DNA from: Globisporangium splendens
Lineage: Eukaryota > Oomycota > Peronosporomycetes > Pythiales > Pythiaceae
Length of the DNA stretch: 64,000 nucleotides
Direction: 5' to 3'
NCBI GenBank assembly: GCA_006386115.1
Contig: VFIW01000090.1
Span: 1 to 64,000 of the forward strand
A model generated the notes under the pieces. The model was not told where the DNA came from. It did no database searches and saw only the letters and a program-made list of their open reading frames with translations. Of the stretch, positions 22,007 through 33,200 are shown piece by piece; the stretch's first letter is position 1; every line of letters begins with the position of its first letter. A program made the position numbers and the translations under genes.

Positions 22007-25000
22007 GTGTCCGTCAACACTAACGGCATCAAGAAGAACGGTCACCTATTTATCGACAGCGTGCTATCGAAACACTCGGTGGCATGCGTCCAAGAAACCA
22101 AGATCAGCGACAGAACGCATCTGTCCAAGTTCAAGTTCCACCTGGACTCGAGCTTCAAGCACCGAGTCTTTGTGAACGACCCGAACTCACAGCTCGATCG
22201 ACCGACGCGAGGAAGGAGCAATGGAGTTCTCACGGTGCTCCGTTCCGACTTCCCAGGCTTCGACACGGCGGAAGAGGTCTCTCAACTCTCAGTCTCAGGA
22301 CGGTACATCGTCGTGAAAGTGATGGTTGAGGGTGCTCCCATCTACATTCACAACGTGTACGCGCCAGTGGACCAGCAAGAGAAACAGCGATTCTTCTCGA
22401 GTCTGGACACCGAAGAGTTCGAAGATCAAGCGACGCATTTTGTGTTGGGAGATCTCAACACTCCTTTGGACCCCAGACTCGACTCGTCGTCTCCCGCCTT
22501 GCACTATGACCCTGGCAGGTCCAGCTGCTTGGAGTGGCTGGCGAAGCTGGGTGTCGTGGACGCGTGGCGGATCCACTACGACACCAAGCGAGTCTTCACC
22601 GGTCCCCTTCCTCGGAAGAACCGACTCGACTACATCTTGCTGTCGGAGGACTTCTACACGCGCTTCTACGGCGACTCCAAGTACTTCCTGCCGAAGCATG
22701 CTGGTGATCACCTCGCTCACACTGTGAGTTTCAGGTCTGGTTCGCAGCTCCACGGTCGGGGATACTGGAAGTTCCCTCGCTACCTTCTCGAGTACCCACT
22801 CGTGGTGTCGGCGATCGAGAAGGAGGCAGAGATGGTGCTCAACAAGCTTCGCACTTCGACATACCCTGGCAAGGTGTGGGAGAAGTGGAAGGAGAGCATC
22901 AAGTCCCAGCTCCAAGACGTGCAGAAGAAACTGAGGATGCAAGACACAGCTGTGATCGAAGAGGCTCAAGCTGCGTTGGACCAAGCGGCTGCTCGCTATC
23001 GAGATGCGTCGACCGAGAACAACCGCAGCGAGTTCGAAGAAGCCATGAGGAACTACAAGGAGACGGTCACGAGGACAAGTCAGTACAACCAGGACAGTGC
23101 GTTTGACTTCCAAGCGGCCAACTCCGAGAAGTCCACCAAGCACTTCTTTCGTCCATTGGATACGAGCTTGAGAAGGGTCTCGATCGAGGAGGTGATGACA
23201 CCGAGTGGCAGTGTCTCATCGAATCCTCAAGAGATATCGCTTCGCTTCCTGGAGCACTGGGGATCCGAGATGGGAGATCCCGACAGTCCAGCAGGAAGAG
23301 CTCCTCCACCGGACGAAGCCGTGCAACGCAAGCTTCTCGACTCCATCGTCCGGTTTACGTCGGAGACGAATCGAGACATCCTGAATGCACCAGTCACGTC
23401 TCACGATCTGGCGGATGCGATTCGACACATGAAGGCGACGTCGGCTCCTGGCATGGACGGCTTGACTGCTGGTTTCTACCAGGTCGCTCCGGACGTCTTC
23501 GGTGAGTGTCTCAGTCTGGTCTTCAACGACCAACTCCGACGCGGGGTTCTGCTCCCTTCTCAGCGCAAGTCTGCCGTCGTGCTTCTCCACAAGAAAGGCT
23601 CGAGAGCACAACCAGGCAACTACCGACCGATCGCACTCATCCCGGTGGATGTCAAGGTGCTCTCGAAGGCTCTCACCTATCGACTGCAAAGTGTCGTACC
23701 GGACCTGGTCCACACGGATCAGAAAGGGTTCGTCAAAGGTCGATCGATCCACCACCATGTGCGGTTCCTCGCGGATCTGCAGGACTTGGTGACGAGTCGA
23801 GACGAAGAAGCGTATGCTCTGTTCTTGGACTTCGAGAAGGCGTTCGACCGAGTGAACTGGGACTACATGTTCCGGCTGCTCGAGCGAATGGGGTGTGGTT
23901 CGGAGTTTGTGCAGTGGGTGAGACTGCTGTACACCGAGCCGCAAGCGCACCTCGTCATCAACCAGAACATCCAGCCTGTGCTGTTCCCGACACGGGGAGT
24001 GAAGCAAGGCGACCCGCTCTCTGCGCTTCTCTTCCTTCTCACGATCGAGCCACTGGGAAACCTGCTGCGGTCCCACGAAGAGTTCGGAGTGTGCCTCACC
24101 GAGGATCACACATCCACCAGTGTCTTCTTCGCGGACGACACGACTCTCCTGGGAGGCTCCATTGCGAGTGTGCAAGCGCAGCTTGAGATCGTGGAGGAGT
24201 ACTGCAACGGGTCTGGCGCGAAATTGAACCTTGACAAGTCGAACCTGATGGCGCTGAATCGGAACGAGATCTGTCCCCAGCCCCCAGGTGTGCATGTGCT
24301 TGGTCGAGCCGAGTCGGTCAAGTTCCTCGGGATCCCCTTTAGTCAGTCGCCAGTCAACGACGACATCGTCAACTTCCTCGAGCAACGCTTCTACGACGGC
24401 TTCAAGATGTGGTACAGACGAGCAAGGACTCTTCGCGGTCGTCTTCTTGTGGCGCAAACGATGGTCTTGTCTCGCTTGTGGCACTACACCCAGCACGTGT
24501 CGATTCCACCCTCGGTCGTGAAGAGGTGGCAGTCGATGCTGAATCGGTTCGTCTTGAGTCGGAAGCACGATCGAGACGCAAGCCACATCCAGCTCATTCC
24601 GAAGGAGTTCTTGTATCTCCCGAGGAGTGACGGTGGTCTGCAGATCCCGAGCATCGAAGCACAACTGAAGCGACAACGCCTCCAGCATCTGCTCCAGTTC
24701 ATGCGAACAGCGAGCAAGCCAGACGAGCGAAGCTGGACGACACCGAGTGCGGAGATGCTCACAGCGGTTCTTCCTCGAGTCGGTCGACGCACGGCGCTCG
24801 ACTTCCTCACGGTGTCTCCTCTTCGACATGGCATGATGATCAAGTGGGAGTTGATCTCTGTTTGGTGGAAGGAGACGTGGGTCTGGTGATACAAGATCCG
24901 ATGGGAGATCTCGTGGCACGACCTTCCGACGGACGAGCGTGTCCAGTACGGACTCCATCAACCGATCTGGTTCCACTCGGACCCAGACCTCCACTACGAG

Positions 25001-26089
25001 CAGACACCAAGGAGTCTCACTGCCAACGCTCACCGTCGCTGTCTTGGGATGTGTCCTGAACCCCAGCGTGGGTTCCGTCTGCACATCTCGAGAGTCTTCG
25101 GGTTGCGTTCGCTGGCTGACTTCATGCGTGGAAGCAATTTGTGGCCAAGCGAGACCGACTTTGTCCAACGACATCTCGACCTCACTCTTGCGTCTGTGGC
25201 ACTCGGTGTGCAATCCCAGTGGTTGCGTTCTCTCTACCGAGAGGCAACACAGATCGCGGTCAGACTTGGAGTACGCGAGCTTGTGCTGTCGGAAGAAGAC
25301 AGATCACAGCGGCGCACATTCCCTCACCTGGGCTGCAAAAGTGGCTCGAAGGTGTGTCTGGTCCCATCGATCCTGAGGAGCGCGCTTCTTCGAGTCGTTT
25401 GGAAACCGACGCCGCCCAACAAACCACATCCGATGTCGTTGCACTCGCAAAGTGTCGGCGACGAAGAAGTTAAGTCGTTCGTGAAGTACGGCAAGCACCT
25501 TCGCAAGATCTTGCTCCCCGTGTTCGAAGACCTGCAGTTCCGTCTGGCGTTTCGGCTTCTCCCCGTGCGCTCACGGTTCTGGTTCTTGCAACAGTTGAAC
25601 CCGCGCATCGTCTACTTCGTCCGCGACGGATGCGATGCGATCGAGACCGAGAAGCACCTGTTCTTCGAGTGCGCTCTCGCAGCGAGGGTCTGGGAGCACG
25701 TGCGACTTCTCATGGCGCCGTTCTTCCGTTCACACCCGACGTGGACAGCAATCGCAACAGCGAAGAAGCCTGTCATCCAGGACGAATGGAAGGAGTGCGA
25801 GGACGTCATCTGTGATGTGTGGCACACGCTCCGCGCAGTGGCCCTTCATCTCCTCTGGAAGGATCGCAACCGGTGCTTGTTCGAAGGAAGACAGCCCACA
25901 CCGGTGGCCCCTGCAATGGCAGTCATCTACACAACGGTCAGTGCACACATCCGACACAACATGAGAAGAAGGTATGAAGACAAAGACTTACGGTTGCTCA
26001 AGAGAGTGGTGACGAAGATGAGGACGCTCCAGGCATTCGACGACTTCCTGGTAGCTCACCCGACGATGTTCCAAATTCGGGAACGATAA
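22007..26089 (+). pseudogene. LINE ORF2, element C, single nonsense codon
   Basis: Endonuclease and reverse transcriptase are open from GTG at 22007. TGA at 24887-24889 falls where A, B, D and E have TGG (Trp before Y-x-I-x-W-E-I). The frame is otherwise unbroken to 26089, so only one point change separates this copy from an open ORF2. Motifs: NTNG, QETKIS, NVYAPV, GDLNTPLD, LDFEKAFDRVNW, FADDT and the C-terminal Cys/His pattern before RVWEHV. Confidence 0.88.
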
Positions 26090-26603
26090 GAGCACTCCTC
26101 AGCACTCAAGCGTGCAGATGACACCGACCGCCACACTCCAAACAGGACTTGCTCCACAAGCGTCGTCGACACCAAAACCACCTGCCTTGGCCATGACCAC
26201 ACGAATCCCCTCCATTGACAACGCGCTCAAACCTGGCTTCGGGGCCCTCACGTTCCCCTGGGGTCCAGGCGAGACAGCAGAAGCAACAGAAGAAGATCCG
26301 CGCGGCTTGACCTCGGCGAGACGGCTCGGCTCGACTTGGCTTGGGTCTGCTCACCTCGACTTGGACAGGCTTGGCTTGACTTGGCTTGGCTTGTCGACTT
26401 CAGAAGTTCCCAAAATAAGGGATTAGAGGTCCCACTATATACCCGACTTTGGTCCATACGGACTATTCTCACAAAAAATCTCAAAATTTATATAAATTAT
26501 AAAATCATAGATACAAGTGTAGGATTATATTTATGGTAGAAACTGTCAACGCTAGGTAGATTGAGTAGTCACTCCGTCTAATTCTAGTAATATAGACAAC
26601 TTT
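26090..26603 (+). other. LINE C 3' UTR
   Basis: Non-coding tail with the shared GGCTTCGGGGCCCTCACG block, degenerate CTTGG repeats (about 26300-26395), an AT-rich segment and the terminal hairpin GTCTA/TAGAC followed by AACTTTC. Confidence 0.8.
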
Positions 26604-26621
26604 CAACTGAGCTATCGAGGC

Positions 26622-27015
26622 GAGGCAAGAGCGCGAGCGCGAACGCGTAGCAGAGGAAGAGCGCGAGCGAGAGAGCGCAGCAGCAGCAACAGCAGGCGGT
26701 GAGCGCGGGCGAGGTGTCTTGGTGGTCTTGGGCGACATCGGGGCTGGTCGGGCTTGTTTGACGAATGAGCTATTTTTAGCCGCCTCTTCCGAAAGCCAAA
26801 AATATCCCCCCTCCTACACGCAATTCACACAATTCAATCAAAAGAATTGCAAGTCCAGACAATATAAAGATTCAAACTCAAGTCCAGATTCAAAACAAAA
26901 CAAAAGCAGACAAAACTCAGCATGTATACTAGACTTGTATTGTAAGTGTATACCTCTATTTTGCTAGGTGGATTGAGTAGCCACTCCGTCTAATTCTAGT
27001 AATATAGACAACTTT
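26622..27015 (+). mobile_element. N1a: short non-autonomous element sharing the LINE 3' tail
   Basis: 394 bp between two copies of CAACTGAGCTATCGAGGC (26604-26621 and 27016-27033). The body (starting GAGGCAAGAGCGCG, then AGC-rich, then AT-rich) is unrelated to the LINEs. The last 53 bp (26963-27015) match the LINE C 3' end with only two differences, including the GTCTA/TAGAC hairpin. There is no open frame of note. This fits a SINE-like parasite mobilised by the LINE machinery. No tRNA-type A/B boxes were found in the body. Confidence 0.82.
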
Positions 27016-27033
27016 CAACTGAGCTATCGAGGC

Positions 27034-27476
27034 GACGAACTCGCCCACTCACCACTCTCTCCAAAAAACACCACACAAACAACAACACGCACTCTACAAA
27101 TTTATACTCGATCCACCTCACATGCAAGCGCGACACTTCACCTACACGCTTCCCGCGCCACAACCGACCTCCTTGGTCATCGCTTTCGCCTCCCGTGCGC
27201 TTCAATCGCCTGACCACCCACTCGTTTCCTGTAGCGGACTGTCGGCCACGGCACTGGTCGAATCTCTCTCTTTCTGTTGTTCGGACCACCGTCTGTTTTG
27301 CAGTTCTTCGTGTCTTGCTCTCGCCCGTCCCTCTTAAAAACAAAATCAAAATCAAAAACAACGCATGTCCATGCAACCAAACAGCATACACACACGACAA
27401 GTGAGCTCGGCAGACGAAAGACAAACAAGAAAGAACAGAGCACAATAGCAAGCAGCCGAGCAAGAAAAGCAAAAAC
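27034..27476. repeat. tRNA-Phe tandem repeat unit, copy 1
   Basis: Starts GACGAACTCGCCC and runs to the 3' end of tRNA-Phe. Almost the same sequence recurs at 35270-35712 and, with many small indels, at 43271-43722. No protein gene is supported. Confidence 0.88.
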
Positions 27477-27487
27477 TGCCGCGACCC

Positions 27488-27531
<44 letters not shown>

Positions 27532-27548
27532 AACTGAGCTATCGAGGC
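27477..27548 (-). tRNA. tRNA-Phe (anticodon GAA), one base short in the D loop
   Basis: 72-nt cloverleaf on the minus strand: D stem GCTC/GAGC, anticodon stem TCAGA/TCTGA with loop CTGAAGA (GAA), T stem CCTGG/CCGGG, discriminator A and a TTTTT terminator just past the 3' end. The D loop is AGTTGGA, one G fewer than the other two copies. The acceptor stem GCCTCGA/TCGCGGC has a U-C mismatch at its fourth pair. LINE D begins at the next base beyond the 5' end. Confidence 0.9.
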
Positions 27549-27640
27549 ACTTCTCAATTTGCCGGCTACCCCTCAAGTCGACTCTTCAGAAGAACCCTCT
27601 CCCAGCCGCCGCCTTCGCCGCCATCCCTCCGCCTGTCCCC

Positions 27641-30205
27641 ATGGAAAATCCAGCTTCCGCCTCTTCTCTTCCTTCCGAGCAGCTGCCACGTGTCGCATCT
27701 GGTCTGGAATCTGGGTTCGCACCCAGTATCCAGCCAGGTCCCACTCCTGGCCCATCCCCCTCGGAAATTTTGGAAAGGTCTGGACCTCTTCCTTTGAGTG
27801 GCGTTTCAGCCTCTCAACCCGACGCGCTTCCGTCTGCTCCTGAGCCGACTGGAATAGACAACGAAGTGGATGTGTCGATGGAAATTCCGCCGAATGAGAT
27901 CGTCTCGCCTCCTGACACCCCGTCAGATGATGAGCCGATGGAACCCGCGCTGCCTCCTGCCAACGCCGCCTCGCATCCAAACACGGATCCGCGTCCGACA
28001 ATGGCCGATGTGCTCGCGCAACAAGAACTCCTCCGTCGCGACAATGCTGAAGCAGACGCTGTGCGTCGTCGTGTGGAGACCCCAAAGCCTCTTGCATGCG
28101 ACATCGAAGCGATTGAACGCCAGTACGCCGCAGGCAGTGACTGGTCGTTCATTGCCCCACGCATGGAGCAAGCGCGTCCGTATGCACTCCCTCGATCCAA
28201 GTACGACATGGTGATCGACACTGGACGGACGCTCGCGAAGACTCCGCTCCAGAAGATCATGGCGTCGCTTTCTGGCAAGAATCACGGCAACGAAGCTCTC
28301 GAAGACTTGTACCAGCGCTACGAGATCGGTCAAATCTCCAAGCTCCCTGGTGGCAACCTTCGTGTCAAGGTGAAATCGAAGGAAGCCTGTCTGCTCCTCG
28401 AGCGCACGAAGGTGAACATCCTCGGTGGTGTCTTCACGTTCAAGGAGTTTGACGTCCTTGGCGGGAAGTACTTCCTTGATATCGCCAATGTCGACTCGGA
28501 CACTGACACGGATGTGATCCTACACCGGTTGTTCTTGCTCGGATGCAAGCCGGTATACGATACCTTCCGCGAAGTGAACCTCGCGACTGGTATCACGTCT
28601 GCGACCTGGCGAGTGTACTTCTTGTCCACATCGTGTCCAAGCGCATTGATGGTGAACGGCAGTGTCTGCGACCAAGTGTTGTTCGACAACAAGCTGCACC
28701 CCGCGCATGGGAAGAATGCTCCGTTCCAGTCCGAGCGCTTGCCGTATGGTTATCGCTCACATCATGGACTTGATCTCGGCACTTCCGACAGCGTTTCTCC
28801 ATCGAGTGGGCCAGTGACGGAGCCAGCTCGACAAAAGCAGCAACAGCAGCAACAGCAACATCAACCGAAGACTTACGCGCAAGCTGCAAACGCAAAGCCG
28901 ATGCCGAAGCAAACCTCACTGCAGAAAGCAGTTGAGGAAGCGAAGAAACGTGAAGGCCAGCCCCAACACGGAGCTCAGCATGGGCAGCAGTCCGTTGCCA
29001 ACCAGCTCGCCAAGCTTCCAAGCAACTCCGACGATGCACTGTCGATTTCGACCTTCAATGGCTCGAATGGTAAGATCACTCCACCTGGAAGTCCGAAAGC
29101 TCCGAAGAAGCTACTCTTGTTGACCAACGGACCAGACGATGGTTTTGCCACGGTGTCCAAGAACAAGAAGAAGCGCTCGCGCAATGCGATTGATTTCTCC
29201 AACCTGATGGTGAAACAATCGGCACAGCCTTTGAATGGCATCGCCACCTCCAACTACTTTCAAGCACTCCAGTCGATGGAGGTCAAGTTCAAATCGAAGA
29301 ACGCGACTGCTGATAAGAAGTATGGAGTCCGCCATCAAATTCTACCAGTGGATGTGAAACGTCCTGCTGAGTTGAAGACCTCGACCGAGTCTGCCTTTTT
29401 CGTCGAGAAGCATCACACCAAGATCAGGAAGGCGTCAAAGGCATCGCCGCTTCTTGAAGTGACCGAGTCGATGCTCAACGACGAGAACACGGCGCTTCTC
29501 AACACCCTCCCTGACTGTCTAGCCGAAGCAGACAAGAAGGTCGAAGGCGTGTGCAAGCTCCTCGAGAACGCCACGAATCCCGACCACATCACGAAGAAGG
29601 CGATCGAGTCTCCTCTCGCTTTCAACAGTGCTCTGTCACTGAAGATGGCAGGGAGTGGTCATGAGATTGCTGAGGTCGCCCAGTTGCATGTGATCAACCG
29701 CGTGCTGTGTGCGACTCATCCGAATGACGACACCACTTTCAGCACGAAATGGAAGAAGTTGATGGGAACGGCAGTTCCATCAAAACGAGCCGACATCATC
29801 AAGACGTGCGCGAAGTGGTGGACGACGTCGGATTCGATCAAGGAGCTGACTCGTGCATCCAAGGCTTTGGGCTTCTTCGAGCTCATGCTCATGTCGATCG
29901 CGCCGACGATCTTTGCCAACGACCACTGGATCCAGTACCTCACTGGTCAGCCAGTCGAGTGGATCCCAGCACACAACGCGCGTCTCCTCCATCCCAACAC
30001 CCTCCTTCGTCTCTTGCGGTCCGAGCTTGGCTCTCACTGCATGCAGCAATGGAGCGAGGTGCAGTGGCAGGGTCACCTTCTGGACGACCTCGAGTCGCTC
30101 CAAAAGCTTGAAGGTTTTTACCCGGAAGACTCTTCAGTGTTGCAGCTCCAATTCGCTGGTGGTGAGGTTACGATGGTAGCGGGCGGTTTGGCGACTCGTT
30201 GCTAA
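27641..30205 (+). CDS. LINE ORF1 protein, element D
   Basis: 854 aa from ATG (CCCCATGG), near-identical to ORF1 of A but ten residues shorter in the N-terminal Pro/Ser-rich part. It has the same globular middle, polyglutamine linker (interrupted by His), TYAQAA motif, KNKKKRSR basic cluster and helical C-terminus. It ends at TAA in GTTGCTAAACC. Function is inferred as element RNA binding. Confidence 0.85.
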   Translation: MENPASASSLPSEQLPRVASGLESGFAPSIQPGPTPGPSPSEILERSGPLPLSGVSASQPDALPSAPEPTGIDNEVDVSMEIPPNEIVSPPDTPSDDEPMEPALPPANAASHPNTDPRPTMADVLAQQELLRRDNAEADAVRRRVETPKPLACDIEAIERQYAAGSDWSFIAPRMEQARPYALPRSKYDMVIDTGRTLAKTPLQKIMASLSGKNHGNEALEDLYQRYEIGQISKLPGGNLRVKVKSKEACLLLERTKVNILGGVFTFKEFDVLGGKYFLDIANVDSDTDTDVILHRLFLLGCKPVYDTFREVNLATGITSATWRVYFLSTSCPSALMVNGSVCDQVLFDNKLHPAHGKNAPFQSERLPYGYRSHHGLDLGTSDSVSPSSGPVTEPARQKQQQQQQQHQPKTYAQAANAKPMPKQTSLQKAVEEAKKREGQPQHGAQHGQQSVANQLAKLPSNSDDALSISTFNGSNGKITPPGSPKAPKKLLLLTNGPDDGFATVSKNKKKRSRNAIDFSNLMVKQSAQPLNGIATSNYFQALQSMEVKFKSKNATADKKYGVRHQILPVDVKRPAELKTSTESAFFVEKHHTKIRKASKASPLLEVTESMLNDENTALLNTLPDCLAEADKKVEGVCKLLENATNPDHITKKAIESPLAFNSALSLKMAGSGHEIAEVAQLHVINRVLCATHPNDDTTFSTKWKKLMGTAVPSKRADIIKTCAKWWTTSDSIKELTRASKALGFFELMLMSIAPTIFANDHWIQYLTGQPVEWIPAHNARLLHPNTLLRLLRSELGSHCMQQWSEVQWQGHLLDDLESLQKLEGFYPEDSSVLQLQFAGGEVTMVAGGLATRC

Positions 30206-30251
30206 ACCATCCTCATCCAACACCACCTGGAGCAACATTAGTGTTCTGGCT

Positions 30252-33200
30252 GTGAACACTAATGGCATCAAGAAGAACGGTCATTTATTTATTGAGAGCA
30301 TGCTCTCCAAGTACTCGGTGTCGTGTGTCCAAGAAGCCAAGTTCGGCGACAACACGCACCTTTCCAATTTCAAGTTCCACCTCGACTCGAGCTTCAAGCA
30401 CAAGGTCTTCGTGAACGACCCCAACTCGCAGCTCGATCGACCGACGCGAGGAAGAAGCAATGGAGTGCTCACGGTACTCCGTTCCGACTTCCCAGGCTTC
30501 GACTCGGCTATCGAGCTACCAAGTCTATCGGTCGCAGGTCGCTACCTCGTCGTGAAAGTGGTGGTTGAGAGTACTCCCATCTACATCCACAACGTGTACG
30601 CGCCAGTGGACCAGCAAGAGAAACAACAATTCTTCTCGAGTCTGGACACCGAAGGGTTCGAAGATCAAGCGACACATTTTGTGTTGGGAGATCTGAACAC
30701 TCCTCTAGATTCCAGACTCGACTCGTCGTCTCCCGCCTTGCACTATGACCCTGGTAGGTCCAGCTGCTTGGAGTGGTTGGCGAAGCTAGGTGTCGTGGAC
30801 GCGTGGCGGATCCACTATGACACCAAGCGAGTCTTCACCGGTCCCCTTCCTCGGAAGAACCGACTCGACTACATCTTGCTGTCGGAGGCATTCTATGAAC
30901 GCTTCTACGACGACTCCAAGTACTTCCTGCCGAAGCATGTTGGAGACCGCTTCGCACACACCGTGAGCTTCCGGTCTGGTTCGCAGTTGCATGGTCGAGG
31001 GTACTGGAAGTTCTCTCGCTACCTTCTCGAGTACCCACTCGTGGTCTCGGCGATCGAGAAGGAGGCAGAGATGGTGCTCGACAAGCTTCGCACTTCGACA
31101 TACCCTGGCAAGGTGTGGGAGAAGTGGAAGGCGAGTATCAAGTCCCAACTCCAAGACGTGCAGAAGAAGCTTCGCATGCAAGACACTCAAGCTGTCGAAG
31201 AGGCTCGGATCCAACTCGATCAAGCTGCTGCTCAGTATCGCGTCGCTTCCAATGACTCAAATCGAGAGCACTTCGATGAAGCCATGAGAAACTACAAGGA
31301 GACGGTCACGAGGACGAGCCAGTACAACCAAGATACTGCGTTCGACTTCCGAGCGGCCAACTCCGAGAAGTCCACCAAGCACTTCTTTCGTCCATTGGAT
31401 ACGAGCTTAAGAAGGGTCTCGATTGAGGAGGTGATGACACCGAGTGGCAGTGTCTCATCGAATCCTCAAGAGATATCGCTTCGCTTCCTGGAGCACTGGG
31501 GATCCGAGATGGGAGATCCTGACAGTCCAGCAGGAAGAGCTCCTCCACCCGACGAAACCATGCAGCGCAAGCTTCTTGACTCGATTGTTTGCTTCGTTGC
31601 TGAGGTTGATCGTGCCATTTTGAACGCACCAGTCACCGCTTCTGACCTCGCAAGCGCAATCAGACACATGAAGGCATCCTCAGCACCCGGCATGGATGGA
31701 TTGACTGCTGGTTTCTACCAGGTCGCTCCAGATGTGTTCGGTGAGTGTCTGAGTATCGTGTTCAATGCTCGACTCCAACGAGGAGTGCTTTTGTCATCTC
31801 AGCGCAAGTCTGCAGTCGTGCTGCTACACAAGAAAGGTTCGCGAGCAGAGCCAGGCAACTACCGACCCATCGCACTCGTGCAGGTCGATGTGAAGGTGTT
31901 GTCCAAAGCGCTGACGTACCGGCTCCAGCAAGTCATCCTCGACTTGATCCATCCCGACCAAAAGGGATTCGTCAAAGGTCGCTCAATCCATCACCATGTA
32001 CGGTTACTCGCAGATCTGCAAGACCTGGTGACGAGTCGAGACGAAGAAGCATACGCGCTGTTCTTGGACTTTGAGAAGGCGTTCGACCGAGTGAACTGGG
32101 ACTACATGTTCCGAGTACTCGAGCGAATGGGGATCGGCTCGGAGTTTGTGCAGTGGATCAAGCTTCTATACACCGAGCCTCAAGCCCACCTCGTCATCAA
32201 CCAGAACATCCAGCCTGCGCTGCATCCGACGAGAGGAGTGAAGCAAGGCGACCCGTTGTCAGCGCTGCTCTTCATCTTGACCATCGAGCCGCTCGGCAAC
32301 CTGCTACGGTCCCACGAAGAGTACGGAGTGTGTCTCAACGCAGACCACACCTCCACGAGCATCTTCTTCGCGGACGACTCGACTCTTCTGAGCAGCTCGG
32401 TACCAAACCTGCAAGCACAGCTTGGGATCGTAAAGGAGTACTGCAAAGGCTCTGGCGCGAAGCTCAACCTTGCCAAGTCGATGCTGCTGGCGCTCAACCG
32501 GAACCAGACCTGTCCGCCGCTCGCTGGAGTGCAAGTGCTGGGTCGAGCGGAGACGGTGAAATATCTCGGTATCCCTTTTGGCCAGTCGTCGGTCGATGAA
32601 GACCTCGTGGAGTTCCTCGAGCAGCGCTTCTACGACGGCTTCAAGCTGTGGTACAGACGCGCGCGAACGCTCCGGGGTCGGCTCTTGGTCGCCCAAACGA
32701 TGGTTCTCTCCCGCCTGTGGCATTACACCCAGCACGTGTCGATACCGACCACGGTTGTGAGGAGGTGGCAGTCGATGCTGAACCGGTTCGTGCTAAGTCG
32801 GAAGCACGACCGCGACGCGTCGCACATCCAGCTCATCCCTCGCGAGTTCCTGTACCTCCCGAGGAGTGACGGTGGTCTGCAGATCCCAAGCCTAGACTCG
32901 CACCTCAAGCGGCAACGTCTTCAGCTTGTGCTGCAGTTCATGCGAGCGGCGACTGCAGATGGTGTGCGGAACTGGACGACTGCGAGCACGGAGCTGCTCA
33001 AGCTCGTTCTTCCTCGCACAGGTGGCTGCAACGCACTCGACTTTCTCGTGATCTCTCCGCTCCGACATGGCGACATGATCCAGTGGAGACACACTTCAGC
33101 TTGGTGGCGAACTACGTGGAAATCGTGGTACATGATTCGCTGGGAGATCACGTGGCACGACCTTCCTCCGGACGAGCGCGCTTGGTACGGTCTTCGACAG

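Larger units (their letters stand above)
19329..26603 (+). mobile_element. LINE C: full-length copy with mismatched flanks (Ile left, Phe right)
   Basis: 7.28 kb with intact ORF1 and an ORF2 containing one nonsense codon. The left flank is tRNA-Ile (19256-19328), but the right flank is the tRNA-Phe segment CAACTGAGCTATCGAGGC (26604-26621), not the Ile duplication. The two arrays are therefore joined through this element. ORF1 matches B, whereas ORF2 is closer to A and D from its first codons, so the copy is also mosaic internally. Confidence 0.9.

Noticed and set aside
23216..25213. 665-codon minus-strand frame inside LINE C ORF2
   Set aside because: It is the mirror of the reverse transcriptase coding strand in GC-rich sequence, is much shorter or broken in the other copies, and has no recognisable protein pattern.
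26622..27015. N1 as a tRNA-derived SINE with its own Pol III promoter
   Set aside because: No A box or B box with proper spacing was found in the body; only the tail relation to the LINE is supported.
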